Positions 7,174 to 14,720 are shown, counted from the stretch's first letter. The stretch: DNA of 14,720 bases from Lachnospira sp. UBA5912 (GCA_002435585.1 DJDY01000011.1:1-14720); one strand, 5' to 3'. Made by a program: numbers and translations. Notes: generated by a model from the sequence alone, not told the origin.

Positions 7174-9915
7174 TTACTGTTTATTAATGCCTATAAACCT
7201 ATTGATTGCAGAAGCTGCATCACTAAGCCATCTCCAGCCAGTATTCTTATTGTTTGTGAATTGTGTCTGCGCTGGCTCTCCATCTGCTATATATCCATAA
7301 TGTGTATTGTCAAGTCCGTAAAATTCTGGTCTTACATTATTGTCATAATCTGCCTTTATAGTGTTTTCACCTATAAATATATCCTTTGTTTCGTATCCAC
7401 CTGTATTATTATTTCCATCATAGTTATCAGACATGTTCACAAGCTTATATTCCAATGCCCAGTCTGTATCTTCTGATACGGTGTAAAAGCCTTTCTTTAA
7501 TCCGCTTATTACCGCTGTCTTTTTTATTATGTCACCATTGGCATCGAATGATACCGGCTGGTAAAATACAGCCTTTAATTCACCCTTCTGTGCCATTTTA
7601 TCAGCATTTACATATCCATACTGTTCTATTCTGAACACATAAGTCTGGTTGGCTCTTATTATCTTATTATCCGTATACTGCTCATCTATACATTTGGTTA
7701 TATCAAGCTGTCCTTTTACAACATGTATAGTATATACCGCATAATCGTAATAATTATCATTGACATCTTTTTCCATGTTATAAAGCACCTCATCTGCTAT
7801 ATATCCTTTGGAATTCTTAGTACACATGTCGTTTTCGTCAACCTTGCTTACGGCATATTTCACCTTTATTTTATATACTGTATCTGAATCTGGCTCCATA
7901 GATGCTACCTTGGATTCATCTATGAGCTTATCATCCTTATACCAGTAAATAGTAAAATCCTCATCCAACAAAGCTGTTCCGTCCTCTCCAAGTGTACATC
8001 CTTTCGTCTCAAGAACTCTTCTTAATATTTCTGACTTATCACTGTAATCTGAAAATGAATCGCCATAAAATACCACATCTTCTATATTCTTAATAACTGG
8101 TATAGTTCTTACATTAACCGTCGGTCTTGGAAATTCCTTGAATTTGCCGTTTACTGTTACACCAGAAGCTAAACCGTTAGTAGTGACATTATTACCACCA
8201 GCGTAATAAGGACTTGCTTTAACCTGTATAACTTTTTTCCATCCATATTTTATATCACCAGTGCTTACGTCTTCACTACCTGCTGCACCTGTATTATCGC
8301 TATTCCCTTGATTTTCAACAGTCTGGTTAAGCCACTCTACATACACCATATTCTTTTCTGTATCATATCCTATGCTTCCACCATTAGCTGTAAGTGTACT
8401 ATCATTTGTTACACACACATAATCTGCATGCTCTTTTGCATAATCTGCATCAATTGTCACAATCTTTCCTTCATCATCTATAACATTGAATCTGTTATCG
8501 ATATAATCTCTTACTGTAACATTTGTTATATCTTTAAGAATAACTCCTTCCGTATTCTTTATATATGCTCCGAGTGAAACGTCATATGTCCTGTTCTCCC
8601 AGTCATTAAGTGTTACTGTCTTATCAACATCATAATCATCTATGGTAATAATTCTTGCGGAATCAGGAACTGTGAATTTCATATTACAGTTAGAAAGATT
8701 GCCTCCTCTTTCCATATACAGAACAGTAATAATGTGTTTTTTATGCTGGTCAACCTCTGATTTTACATTGCCTGCTGCCCTTAGTTCATCTGCAAGTGGT
8801 CCAACTTTCCACAGATCTACATCTCCACCGCACTCTGGATGTATACCTCCAAGGTCTAATACAAGTTCTCCATCAAGGAACACCCACAGGTCATCATCAC
8901 CTGTGAATTTATATAACAGGTCATCATCATATCCATTCAATGCAAACTCAACATCATAACGCATTCCAAAATAATAGTTTGTTCCTACCTTTCCGCTGGC
9001 ACCACCATAACCAGCATCAAGTACGTTAGATTCCGAATCGTTTAATGGAAAGAAGTTATCACCTGCTAAAGTTTTATTGCCTTTAGGTGATAATACATAA
9101 TCAAGTGTGTATGTTGAACTTCTGTTGCCATTATCTTTTTTATCAAACACGAGCTTATAATCTTTTATAACTGTCTTACCAGTCTTTTCTTCGTCAGAAA
9201 AAAGTCCAGGTTCATCTACATTAAATATAACTTTCCTGTAGTCATTCTTATCAAGGCTCTCGATTATTCCCTGTGATGCAAGATAATACTCGTGTGTCGT
9301 TCCATCAAATGTTCCTACAGTCTTAAACTTTCCATCGTTATAATATATACATGTGTTAACATCTAGCCCGTTTACCATGCATGAATACCGGTTCTGGCTA
9401 TAATTCTGGTCTTTGGTTCCCACCGTCAGCTTAGGTTTGCCATTATCAGCATAATTATCAGCTGTATTTATGCTTTCCTTAGGATATTTGTGATATCCAG
9501 GTTTGTATTTACTTCCTTTATATGGTGCCACAACATAATCATAAAATGTACAATAACCTACAAGGCTGCTGTCATCCTGTGTACTATTACCAACATTGAT
9601 ACTATTACTATTATCCATGCTGTTATCTTCCTGTCCGTTATTATTAACCGACAGCTTAGAAACATCCGTATCATTACCAGCATCTTCTGTATATACAACT
9701 GTATCTGATGCCGTACTGACCATGGATGTATTATCATCTCCCTGGGCTTTATTCTCCTTATTGGCTGTCTCTTCTCTTTTATTGCCATACACTGATGCTG
9801 TCCCTGCCGTTTTATTTGTATACACGATAACAGCAGATAAACCGCACAGCATTACAAACACACATACACTTATCAGTATAGTTAACAGTTTTTTCTGTTT
9901 TAACCTACTTGGCAT
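7174..9915 (-). CDS. Large fibro-slime domain surface protein
   Basis: A 913-aa exported matrix or adhesion protein. It has a basic start and one hydrophobic segment (about 10-32; signal anchor or signal peptide), an Asp/Asn/Ser-rich spacer (about 40-115), then a fibro-slime domain with the hallmark FTGDDDLWVFLDGELVLDLG from residue 337 and GIHPECGG just after. The middle part (about 400-730) looks like repeated beta-sandwich material. A Cna-B/prealbumin-like domain starts near 735 (GQLDITKCID) and includes the typical strand KKGFYTVSEDTDW. There is no sorting motif or C-terminal membrane segment; the chain ends in a helix-like tail, GWRWLSDAASAINRFIG. I start at the ATG at 9915, which has GGAGG 4 nt upstream; the longer frame begins with a GTG at 9936 that has no SD. 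It probably provides the bulk matrix or adhesive partner of the TasA-like fibres. Confidence 0.88.
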   Translation of the reverse strand: MPSRLKQKKLLTILISVCVFVMLCGLSAVIVYTNKTAGTASVYGNKREETANKENKAQGDDNTSMVSTASDTVVYTEDAGNDTDVSKLSVNNNGQEDNSMDNSNSINVGNSTQDDSSLVGYCTFYDYVVAPYKGSKYKPGYHKYPKESINTADNYADNGKPKLTVGTKDQNYSQNRYSCMVNGLDVNTCIYYNDGKFKTVGTFDGTTHEYYLASQGIIESLDKNDYRKVIFNVDEPGLFSDEEKTGKTVIKDYKLVFDKKDNGNRSSTYTLDYVLSPKGNKTLAGDNFFPLNDSESNVLDAGYGGASGKVGTNYYFGMRYDVEFALNGYDDDLLYKFTGDDDLWVFLDGELVLDLGGIHPECGGDVDLWKVGPLADELRAAGNVKSEVDQHKKHIITVLYMERGGNLSNCNMKFTVPDSARIITIDDYDVDKTVTLNDWENRTYDVSLGAYIKNTEGVILKDITNVTVRDYIDNRFNVIDDEGKIVTIDADYAKEHADYVCVTNDSTLTANGGSIGYDTEKNMVYVEWLNQTVENQGNSDNTGAAGSEDVSTGDIKYGWKKVIQVKASPYYAGGNNVTTNGLASGVTVNGKFKEFPRPTVNVRTIPVIKNIEDVVFYGDSFSDYSDKSEILRRVLETKGCTLGEDGTALLDEDFTIYWYKDDKLIDESKVASMEPDSDTVYKIKVKYAVSKVDENDMCTKNSKGYIADEVLYNMEKDVNDNYYDYAVYTIHVVKGQLDITKCIDEQYTDNKIIRANQTYVFRIEQYGYVNADKMAQKGELKAVFYQPVSFDANGDIIKKTAVISGLKKGFYTVSEDTDWALEYKLVNMSDNYDGNNNTGGYETKDIFIGENTIKADYDNNVRPEFYGLDNTHYGYIADGEPAQTQFTNNKNTGWRWLSDAASAINRFIGINKQ

Positions 9916-9928
9916 ACTACCTCCATTC

Positions 9929-9970
9929 CTGCGCACATTTTTTAGTAACGGGATTGTATCAAGTGCGCAC
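9929..9970 (-). promoter_or_regulatory. TGCGCA palindromes and possible promoter before the fibro-slime gene
   Basis: TGCGCAC (9930-9936) and GTGCGCAC (9963-9970) flank a possible -10 box, TACAAT, on the minus strand (9953-9958). The -35 region is poor. The start-proximal copy lies in a 15-bp string shared, with one mismatch, with the upp leader. Together with the 128-bp gap after the regulator, this suggests that the fibro-slime gene may have its own regulated start. A further palindrome, CAGACGTCTG, lies at 10024-10033. Confidence 0.35.
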
Positions 9971-10043
9971 AGATACTAACCTCGCCTATGAAAATATCTT
10001 GATAATCATATATCTGTATTATTCAGACGTCTGTATGCTGCTT

Positions 10044-11231
10044 TTAGCTTTCAACGTCACATACAAGCCTCTTCAGTTTATATTCCGGTATATCTTTTAT
10101 GTTCCCTTTCCTGCAATTGTCCAATATACGCTTTATTATGTCTCTGACATTATCAATGCTACAATCAGGAAGCAGAATTATATAATGTGTTTTATCTGAC
10201 ATTGACACAATATCACTCTCCCTTAACGAATGTGTAAGTGTATACAGAAACGTATCTGTTCTTTTTTGTGGATATAATTCATCATTTGTACTTTTTTTAA
10301 TATCCTCACATTGTTTTTTATCTATATTAAAGTTACTATTAAAAATCACCATATAAGCATCATTGTTATTTCTTCTCATACGACGTTTTTCTATTTCACA
10401 ATTTTTTAAAAAATTATCATAATCACATACGACCGCACCATGTGAATATCTGTAAAAGTTCTTATTATTGTCCTGAACATTAATACTTTGGTTAAGACTG
10501 TACAGTTTAGGTGATGGTCTGGCACATAGCCGCTCTTTAAAAAGCTGCTCCAGTTTAATAAAATGTTTTCTTGTCTCCATGATCCTGTTCTGTCCTATAA
10601 GTGCCCTCATATAGTAATAATGCACATCCTCTGATAACTCATCTGTCATAAATGCCTCACTGCACACACGTTCCATAACCTTATAATCCTTCTGTGCATA
10701 TAACAGCTTTGATAATTTTATGATTTCTTCTATATACATCGTGTGATAATATGCATTCAGAGTAACTATCCAATAGCAATCAGTATACTTTTCAAGAAAA
10801 TGCTTCTTATAATATCCAACTGCCCTTTTCTGGCACTCTGCCCTTTTGGTCTCACTGCCCTCATTCTCTGCTTTTATGCACATAAGTTCGAATTCCTTCG
10901 CATCGGTCTTTATACTTATATCTTTATTCCAGCTGTAATACCCTCTCCCAGTTTTTATAAACTCAGTCTTTCCATAATATTTCTTTAATACATTTCTTGT
11001 CCTGTATACAAGATTCTTTAATGCGTTGGCAGGATTGTCACTTTCCTCATCATTCCACAATGCTTCTGACAGCTCACCCACTGATATATTATTATTGTTG
11101 TGGCATATAACATAAGAAAGCAGCTTGATTATCTTATCTGAATTAATCCTGCTGTCATCAAGTATTATTCCATTGTATGTCATGCAAAAATCATCCAGAA
11201 ACGTAACATATACTATTCCGTTTTCCTGCAA
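10044..11231 (-). CDS. BTAD/SARP-type transcriptional regulator with GGDEF-like C-terminus
   Basis: A 395-aa predicted cytosolic DNA-binding regulator. Residues 1-105 fit an OmpR-type winged helix (ISVGELSEALW at 49-59, ALKNLVYRTRNVLKKY at 70-85, FIKTGRGYYSW at 91-101). Residues 110-245 are helical and fit a bacterial transcriptional activation domain. Residues 260-395 resemble a GGDEF fold (RTDTFLYTLTHSLRESDIV at 324-342, then YIILLP at 350-355), but SDKTH stands where GGDEF would be, so it is not expected to make c-di-GMP. It starts at TTG with AGGTG just upstream, 11 nt after the stop of the anchored TasA-like gene, implying translational coupling; the internal methionine M17 would break the first strands. 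Its place inside the cluster makes that cluster its likely target. The C-terminal assignment is the least certain part. Confidence 0.82.
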   Translation of the reverse strand: MQENGIVYVTFLDDFCMTYNGIILDDSRINSDKIIKLLSYVICHNNNNISVGELSEALWNDEESDNPANALKNLVYRTRNVLKKYYGKTEFIKTGRGYYSWNKDISIKTDAKEFELMCIKAENEGSETKRAECQKRAVGYYKKHFLEKYTDCYWIVTLNAYYHTMYIEEIIKLSKLLYAQKDYKVMERVCSEAFMTDELSEDVHYYYMRALIGQNRIMETRKHFIKLEQLFKERLCARPSPKLYSLNQSINVQDNNKNFYRYSHGAVVCDYDNFLKNCEIEKRRMRRNNNDAYMVIFNSNFNIDKKQCEDIKKSTNDELYPQKRTDTFLYTLTHSLRESDIVSMSDKTHYIILLPDCSIDNVRDIIKRILDNCRKGNIKDIPEYKLKRLVCDVES

Positions 11232-11242
11232 GGCATCACCTG

Positions 11243-12706
11243 TTATAATTCTTTACTTACACTATTCTTTGCTTTTCTTCTGGCACATAATCCTGCAATA
11301 ATTCCAAGTACAGCCACTCCTGATACAACCGCAAGTACACCAAACAACATAAGCATAGAGTTATCGCCTGTCTTCACTGTTTTAATTGTCCTGTCTGTAT
11401 CATTTGTTATCACATTCTGTGTTGCACTTATATTAAGTCTTAATTGCCCCTGTTTATTCATATATGAGTTATCCATTGATTTTCCATCGAGTGTTATAAA
11501 TATTCTTATACCCGCACTTTCTCCTCTGGAAAGTGTCGCAAGATACTCATCACCTGTAAGGATATATGGCTCTGATTCTTTATCCGTCATATGCTTTTCA
11601 CTTTCATCTGCTCCCGATATAATTCCATCATATAACAGTTCATAATCTTTATCTTCCATTGCTTTATATATCTTTATATTATAAATACCTGCTTTGCTTC
11701 CCTCTCCTGCAATATTCTTAATAATCTCACTGTTAATATAAAAATCCATCTTTTTATCTGAATTGTTATATAACCTTACCAGACCTTCCCTTGTTTCACC
11801 TGGCTGCATCTCTTTATAATCTATATCCTTCTCAACTACGCCGAACCTTGTTGCACTACTATCAAGTGATATTGCGGTTGCATTCTTTTCCTGTTCTGTT
11901 GTATCCTGATTCGATTCACTCCACTGTGAACCATCCCCGTCTGATATATTCTGCTGGAAATCAGTTATTTCATACTCTTCACCCGGCTTAGTGTTCTTAA
12001 CTTCATTTATTTCACCATTATCAGCTATGTCAGCTATGACTCCCCACTCATACATAATAGCTGCCCTTGCTGCAACTGTCTGTATGGCTTCAGCTGTATA
12101 ATCAACCCTTGCTGACAAGTCACTATATATATTCGTATTGTCATTAACCCCCTCAAGCACTGTATAAGCACCCATGAAATCACTTGTACTTTCCCCTGGA
12201 TATACTATTTTCTTATAATATAGATATCCCTCATCTTCTTTTCCTGCCGATTCAGATTGTTCAAGCAGTTCTGTCTTTTCATCCACTTTTAATCCAGATA
12301 CATCTGATAAATCAGATTTTTCCTGCAGTTCAGGTTCAACATATATCCAGTCATCTGTATTGGTATAATCTATTCCTATATAATCCTTATTAAGTTCTTC
12401 CCCATTTCTTTGCGTAATTACATTATCTTTATCCAGCCATTCTTTATTTATCTTTACTCTTACATACTGTGGCTTCTCACCTGTGTTTCTAACAGACACT
12501 CTCTTTAGTACTCTCTGACTTGTATTTACATTATCATGCCCCTTTTTTCTATAATCCTCATCAATATTCAGACTTACTCCTATCGAAGATGTTGATATTG
12601 TCTTATCTGTATGTGTTGCGGCAGTATATACGGCCATGGTTCCACCTGCTATTGAACTGACCGATAAGATTGCTGCCGCCGCAGTGATTAACAGCTTTTT
12701 TTTCAT
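11243..12706 (-). CDS. Anchored two-part TasA-like surface protein
   Basis: A 487-aa exported protein. A SipW-type signal (MKKKLLITAA ... AGGTMAVYTA; cut expected after A25) leads into a TasA-like half with YVRVKINKEW, the tyrosine-rich strand EDEGYLYYKKIVYPGES and the shared strand RVDYTAEAIQT. A Ser/Glu/Gln-rich linker follows, then a second beta-rich half with the pattern MQPGETREGLVRLYNNS. The C-terminus has VKTGD (444-448), about 22 hydrophobic residues and ARRKAK. That is the layout of a sortase signal with a variant motif, or of a plain membrane anchor. I chose the ATG at 12706, since GAGG lies 6 nt before it; the longer frame starts with an unsupported GTG at 12727. A hairpin and a weak promoter lie just upstream. 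It is the only subunit here with an anchor and may fix the fibre to the cell. Confidence 0.85.
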   Translation of the reverse strand: MKKKLLITAAAAILSVSSIAGGTMAVYTAATHTDKTISTSSIGVSLNIDEDYRKKGHDNVNTSQRVLKRVSVRNTGEKPQYVRVKINKEWLDKDNVITQRNGEELNKDYIGIDYTNTDDWIYVEPELQEKSDLSDVSGLKVDEKTELLEQSESAGKEDEGYLYYKKIVYPGESTSDFMGAYTVLEGVNDNTNIYSDLSARVDYTAEAIQTVAARAAIMYEWGVIADIADNGEINEVKNTKPGEEYEITDFQQNISDGDGSQWSESNQDTTEQEKNATAISLDSSATRFGVVEKDIDYKEMQPGETREGLVRLYNNSDKKMDFYINSEIIKNIAGEGSKAGIYNIKIYKAMEDKDYELLYDGIISGADESEKHMTDKESEPYILTGDEYLATLSRGESAGIRIFITLDGKSMDNSYMNKQGQLRLNISATQNVITNDTDRTIKTVKTGDNSMLMLFGVLAVVSGVAVLGIIAGLCARRKAKNSVSKEL

Positions 12707-12726
12707 AACAATCCTCATTTCATCCA

Positions 12727-12755
12727 CTTATATTAATCTGATACGTGCGTTTCAC
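12727..12755 (-). promoter_or_regulatory. Weak candidate promoter for the anchored TasA-like gene
   Basis: On the minus strand GTGAAA (12750-12755) is 17 nt from TATAAG (12727-12732), directly after the hairpin at 12758-12789. The start site near 12720 would leave a very short leader with the SD almost at its 5' end, so this is tentative. Confidence 0.25.
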
Positions 12756-12757
12756 AC

Positions 12758-12789
12758 AAACGGGGCAAATTATAGAATTTGCCCCGTTT
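12758..12789. terminator. Strong 14-bp hairpin between two TasA-like genes
   Basis: Arms 12758-12771 and 12776-12789 pair perfectly with a 4-nt loop and a GC-rich core (CGGGGC). Read on the plus strand it is followed by TTTTTT, a textbook terminator, but no plus-strand gene precedes it. Read on the minus strand, the direction of the genes, only TTT follows. It may therefore be a partial terminator limiting transcription into the anchored subunit gene, or it may stop antisense transcription from the right of the cluster. Confidence 0.75.
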
Positions 12790-12908
12790 TTTCACACATT
12801 TTCTATTATATGAATGCCCTATCCTGTTTATGACATTTTTGCTGCATTTATATTAAAAAATATATAGCCGTATCTTCCCAGGTTAATGACATTCTGACTT
12901 TTGTATCA

Positions 12909-13508
12909 TTACGCTTTCTTTATGCTGACATTTCCCCAGCCTGTGATATTACCATTGTCATCCTTAACAGGTGTGAAATTATCTGCCTGTATGAATTCTG
13001 CCCTGGCATCAATGTTGAAGGTCTTGTCAGTCATCTCATTACCCCACTCTGTTGGGATAGTTACCTTTGTAAATACTTTTGAAGAGTTCTTTCCATCTTT
13101 TTTGTTAGAGAGGATATTCTTATAATAATAATATCCATCCTCTGACTTGTTCCAGCCATCCTGAATATCAAGTGCAGCCTCGATATCTGCTGCCTGTTCA
13201 TCTGTCAACCCTCTGTAATCTATCTTAACTCTGACATATGCATCCTCCGAATCAGACTTAAGATTAACTGTTGGATCCTTATCTAGTACATCTCCTGGCT
13301 TTACATTACTGTAATCCCTGCCAGTTGTATTATCATCTCTTATGTGTTCGTCAGTCTCTGTAAGTGTTCCTGTTACATGTCCCAGTGTCACCACGTTAGA
13401 ACGTACATCCTTATCTGTAAAATATGCCAAAGTCCCACCTACTACAGATGTTATACACAAGGCTGAAGCCGTAAGTCCTATTGCAAGCTTTTTTCTACTC
13501 TTGAACAT
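12909..13508 (-). CDS. TasA/camelysin-like fibre subunit (199 aa)
   Basis: The cleanest TasA/CalY-type protein in the window. The signal (MFKSRKKLAI ... SVVGGTLAYFTDKD) has the GGTLAYF pattern cut by SipW, probably after A28. The mature part begins with the strand NVVTLGHVTGTLTE, followed by KPGDVLDKDPTV, YVRVKIDYRG, the tyrosine-rich DGYYYYKNIL, and the terminal strand FNIDARAEFIQADNF. The size equals that of known single-domain family members, and there is no anchor, so it probably polymerises outside the cell. I start at the ATG at 13508 because AGAGGA lies 6 nt upstream; an ATG at 13523 has no SD. It follows the 251-aa paralogue by 69 bp on the same transcript, and a strong hairpin comes about 120 bp after its stop. 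Camelysin-like protease annotation is inherited in this family and should not be taken literally. Confidence 0.9.
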   Translation of the reverse strand: MFKSRKKLAIGLTASALCITSVVGGTLAYFTDKDVRSNVVTLGHVTGTLTETDEHIRDDNTTGRDYSNVKPGDVLDKDPTVNLKSDSEDAYVRVKIDYRGLTDEQAADIEAALDIQDGWNKSEDGYYYYKNILSNKKDGKNSSKVFTKVTIPTEWGNEMTDKTFNIDARAEFIQADNFTPVKDDNGNITGWGNVSIKKA

Positions 13509-13577
13509 ACTTATTCCTCTCATATTTTTCTATATTCCATAATATTCACATCATCATATTATTATCGTGTCAGTATA

Positions 13578-14333
13578 TTATAATGTGAACTGTGCATCTT
13601 TTGCTGTCTTGCTGTTTACAAGCTTTACAAGCTCAGACTGTGCTTCCTTGTAATCTGCAAATGTTGATGCCTGGATAGCAAATCCTGTTACCTTTATATT
13701 AAATGTTGGAAGTGTACCAGCATCTACTACATTATCGTTTGCATCCTTGTATATAACTGTTGGATCATATTCTTCCTTAGTAACATCAATAATTTCAAGC
13801 TTGTTACCATCTGCATCACACTTATATATTGTAGTTGTCTTAGCCTGAGATGACCATTCTTCAGTTATTCCTGTATACACCTCTACATTATTAAACAATG
13901 CTTCTGTAGATGAATCAGCATCAACGGCACTCTTATATATCCAGAATTCACTTCCATCTGAATTAACAGCAAGTTTTTCCCAGTTTTCTGAATTATAATC
14001 GCTAACTGATGCATACTTTGCAAAATCATCTGCACTCATAAGATTTCCCTGTGCATCCTGATAATCAACCTTAATTGCCATATATACTGCCTGATCTGAT
14101 TCATTTACCATAACAGGATTCTTTCTTATAACATCACCAGGTGTATAATTCTTTCCTGAATCAGATGTCCATTCTGTTTCTGTAAGTGTTGTTGTTATAT
14201 TCTTACCAGATGTGAATGTATTTGTCTTAGTTTCTGTTACTGAATTAAGGTAAGCAAGTGTTCCACCTACTACAAGACCTGCTGAAAGTGCCATAGCTGC
14301 TGCTGTTGCTGTGATTTTCTTCATTTTATTCAT
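13578..14333 (-). CDS. TasA-like fibre subunit (251 aa)
   Basis: A second single-domain subunit. The signal MNKMKKITATAAAMALSAGL ends in VVGGTLAYLNSVTE, with the SipW cut expected after A27. Family strands seen are NITTTLTETEW, TPGDVIRKNPVMVN, YMAIKVDYQD, SEFWIYKSAV and the terminal FNIKVTGFAIQASTFADY. An extra segment with short repeated D/K-rich turns (about 165-205, YKCDADGNKLEIID and YKDANDNVVDAG) makes it longer than its 199-aa neighbour. No anchor is present. GGAGG lies 10 nt before the chosen ATG at 14333; an in-frame ATG at 14360 lies upstream of that SD and is unlikely. Only 34 bp separate it from the stop of the preceding subunit gene, so they share a transcript. Its close neighbours suggest that it is one of the main fibre or partner subunits. 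Confidence 0.88.
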   Translation of the reverse strand: MNKMKKITATAAAMALSAGLVVGGTLAYLNSVTETKTNTFTSGKNITTTLTETEWTSDSGKNYTPGDVIRKNPVMVNESDQAVYMAIKVDYQDAQGNLMSADDFAKYASVSDYNSENWEKLAVNSDGSEFWIYKSAVDADSSTEALFNNVEVYTGITEEWSSQAKTTTIYKCDADGNKLEIIDVTKEEYDPTVIYKDANDNVVDAGTLPTFNIKVTGFAIQASTFADYKEAQSELVKLVNSKTAKDAQFTL

Positions 14334-14367
14334 TGATATAATCCCTCCACATATATTCATTAACCAG

Positions 14368-14720
14368 TTACATCATACTATTTATAAACTTTATCATTTC
14401 CTGCTTAGCACTATCATATGTGATTCCGTCTGACTGAATGCCATACGCTGTTATTTTAATGTTAAATGCAGGCAGTTTCTTTGTTTCTTTATCCTGCTGT
14501 ATATCTTTACTAAGATACACTCTTGTAAAAAGCGGGCTTGTAATATTCTCTGATTTAACGGTCTGCTTATCATCCTGACTTAATATTTTCCTGTATATAT
14601 ATACATCACCTTTATCTATATCAGATGAACCTATATATTCCCAGTCATCAGAATAATCTATTCCCTCACTGTCACTTACACTTAAAGAATCATGATTAAG
14701 ATATAGTCTGCTAAACTCTT
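14368..14720 (-). CDS. TasA-like subunit, N-terminus beyond the window edge
   Basis: A minus-strand frame is open from the right edge to TAA at 14368-14370 and gives the last 117 residues of a protein. It reads DDWEYIGSSD, then VYIYRKILSQDD, SPLFTRVYLS, and ends LPAFNIKITAYGIQSDGITY and FINSMM. The tyrosine-containing strand and the terminal FNIKITAYGIQSD match the neighbouring TasA-like subunits closely, above all the 251-aa one (LPTFNIKVTGFAIQAS), so it is a paralogue. The signal peptide and start lie outside the window. It shows that the cluster continues to the right, where its main promoter and perhaps further subunits should be. The C-terminus has no anchor. Confidence 0.85.
   Translation of the reverse strand, partial: EFSRLYLNHDSLSVSDSEGIDYSDDWEYIGSSDIDKGDVYIYRKILSQDDKQTVKSENITSPLFTRVYLSKDIQQDKETKKLPAFNIKITAYGIQSDGITYDSAKQEMIKFINSMM

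Noticed and set aside
8642..8959. 105-aa plus-strand open frame
   Set aside because: It is antisense to the fibro-slime hallmark region and has no independent coding evidence.
9937..10043. c-di-GMP riboswitch before the fibro-slime gene
   Set aside because: I looked for the conserved GEMM core and tetraloop-receptor pattern on the minus strand and did not find it; the gap is also short.

Overview
The window looks like a chromosomal segment of a low-GC Gram-positive bacterium of the Clostridia, most likely a Lachnospiraceae member. The reasons are AT-rich intergenic DNA, strong Shine-Dalgarno (SD) sites, sigma-A-type promoters, an NCS2 uracil permease next to upp, an LCP-family envelope protein, and a SipW/TasA-like surface cluster with fibro-slime and BTAD-regulator genes. 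The taxon is inferred from gene content; no marker gene settles it.

Positions 1-398 hold no convincing gene. They contain an exact 38-bp inverted repeat (arms 123-160 and 321-358) around a 160-bp spacer, with weaker mirrored similarity continuing inside the arms. Next comes a pyrimidine-salvage pair on the minus strand: uraA (1155-2558), then upp (399-1043). Divergent from uraA is a plus-strand LytR-CpsA-Psr (LCP) gene (2837-4501), preceded by three perfect 16-bp tandem repeats and followed by a long hairpin. After it, on the minus strand, come a single-domain PilZ gene (4680-5042) with a clear promoter, and a GatB/YqeY-domain gene (5301-5738) with its own promoter and terminator.

The rest (5856 to the right edge) is a minus-strand cluster for a secreted surface fibre or matrix. 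In transcription order it runs: a TasA-like subunit cut by the window edge; two more TasA/camelysin-like subunits (251 and 199 aa); a strong hairpin; a larger two-part TasA-like protein with a C-terminal wall/membrane anchor (487 aa); a BTAD/SARP-type regulator with a C-terminal domain that looks like a degenerate GGDEF fold (395 aa, TTG start); a 913-aa fibro-slime protein; a SipW-type (ER-type) signal peptidase; and a fifth TasA-like protein (242 aa). The five TasA-like proteins share a SipW-type signal peptide (four N-termini are visible) and a common terminal beta-strand motif, so they are probably paralogues handled by the one peptidase in the cluster.

The working model is inference. The cluster exports several fibre subunits through SipW, anchors one of them, adds a large fibro-slime matrix protein, and places a dedicated regulator inside the operon. 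The PilZ gene nearby and the GGDEF-like regulator domain hint at a link to cyclic-di-GMP. In several genes the SD motif favours an internal start over the longest reading frame, and I have shortened those genes accordingly.
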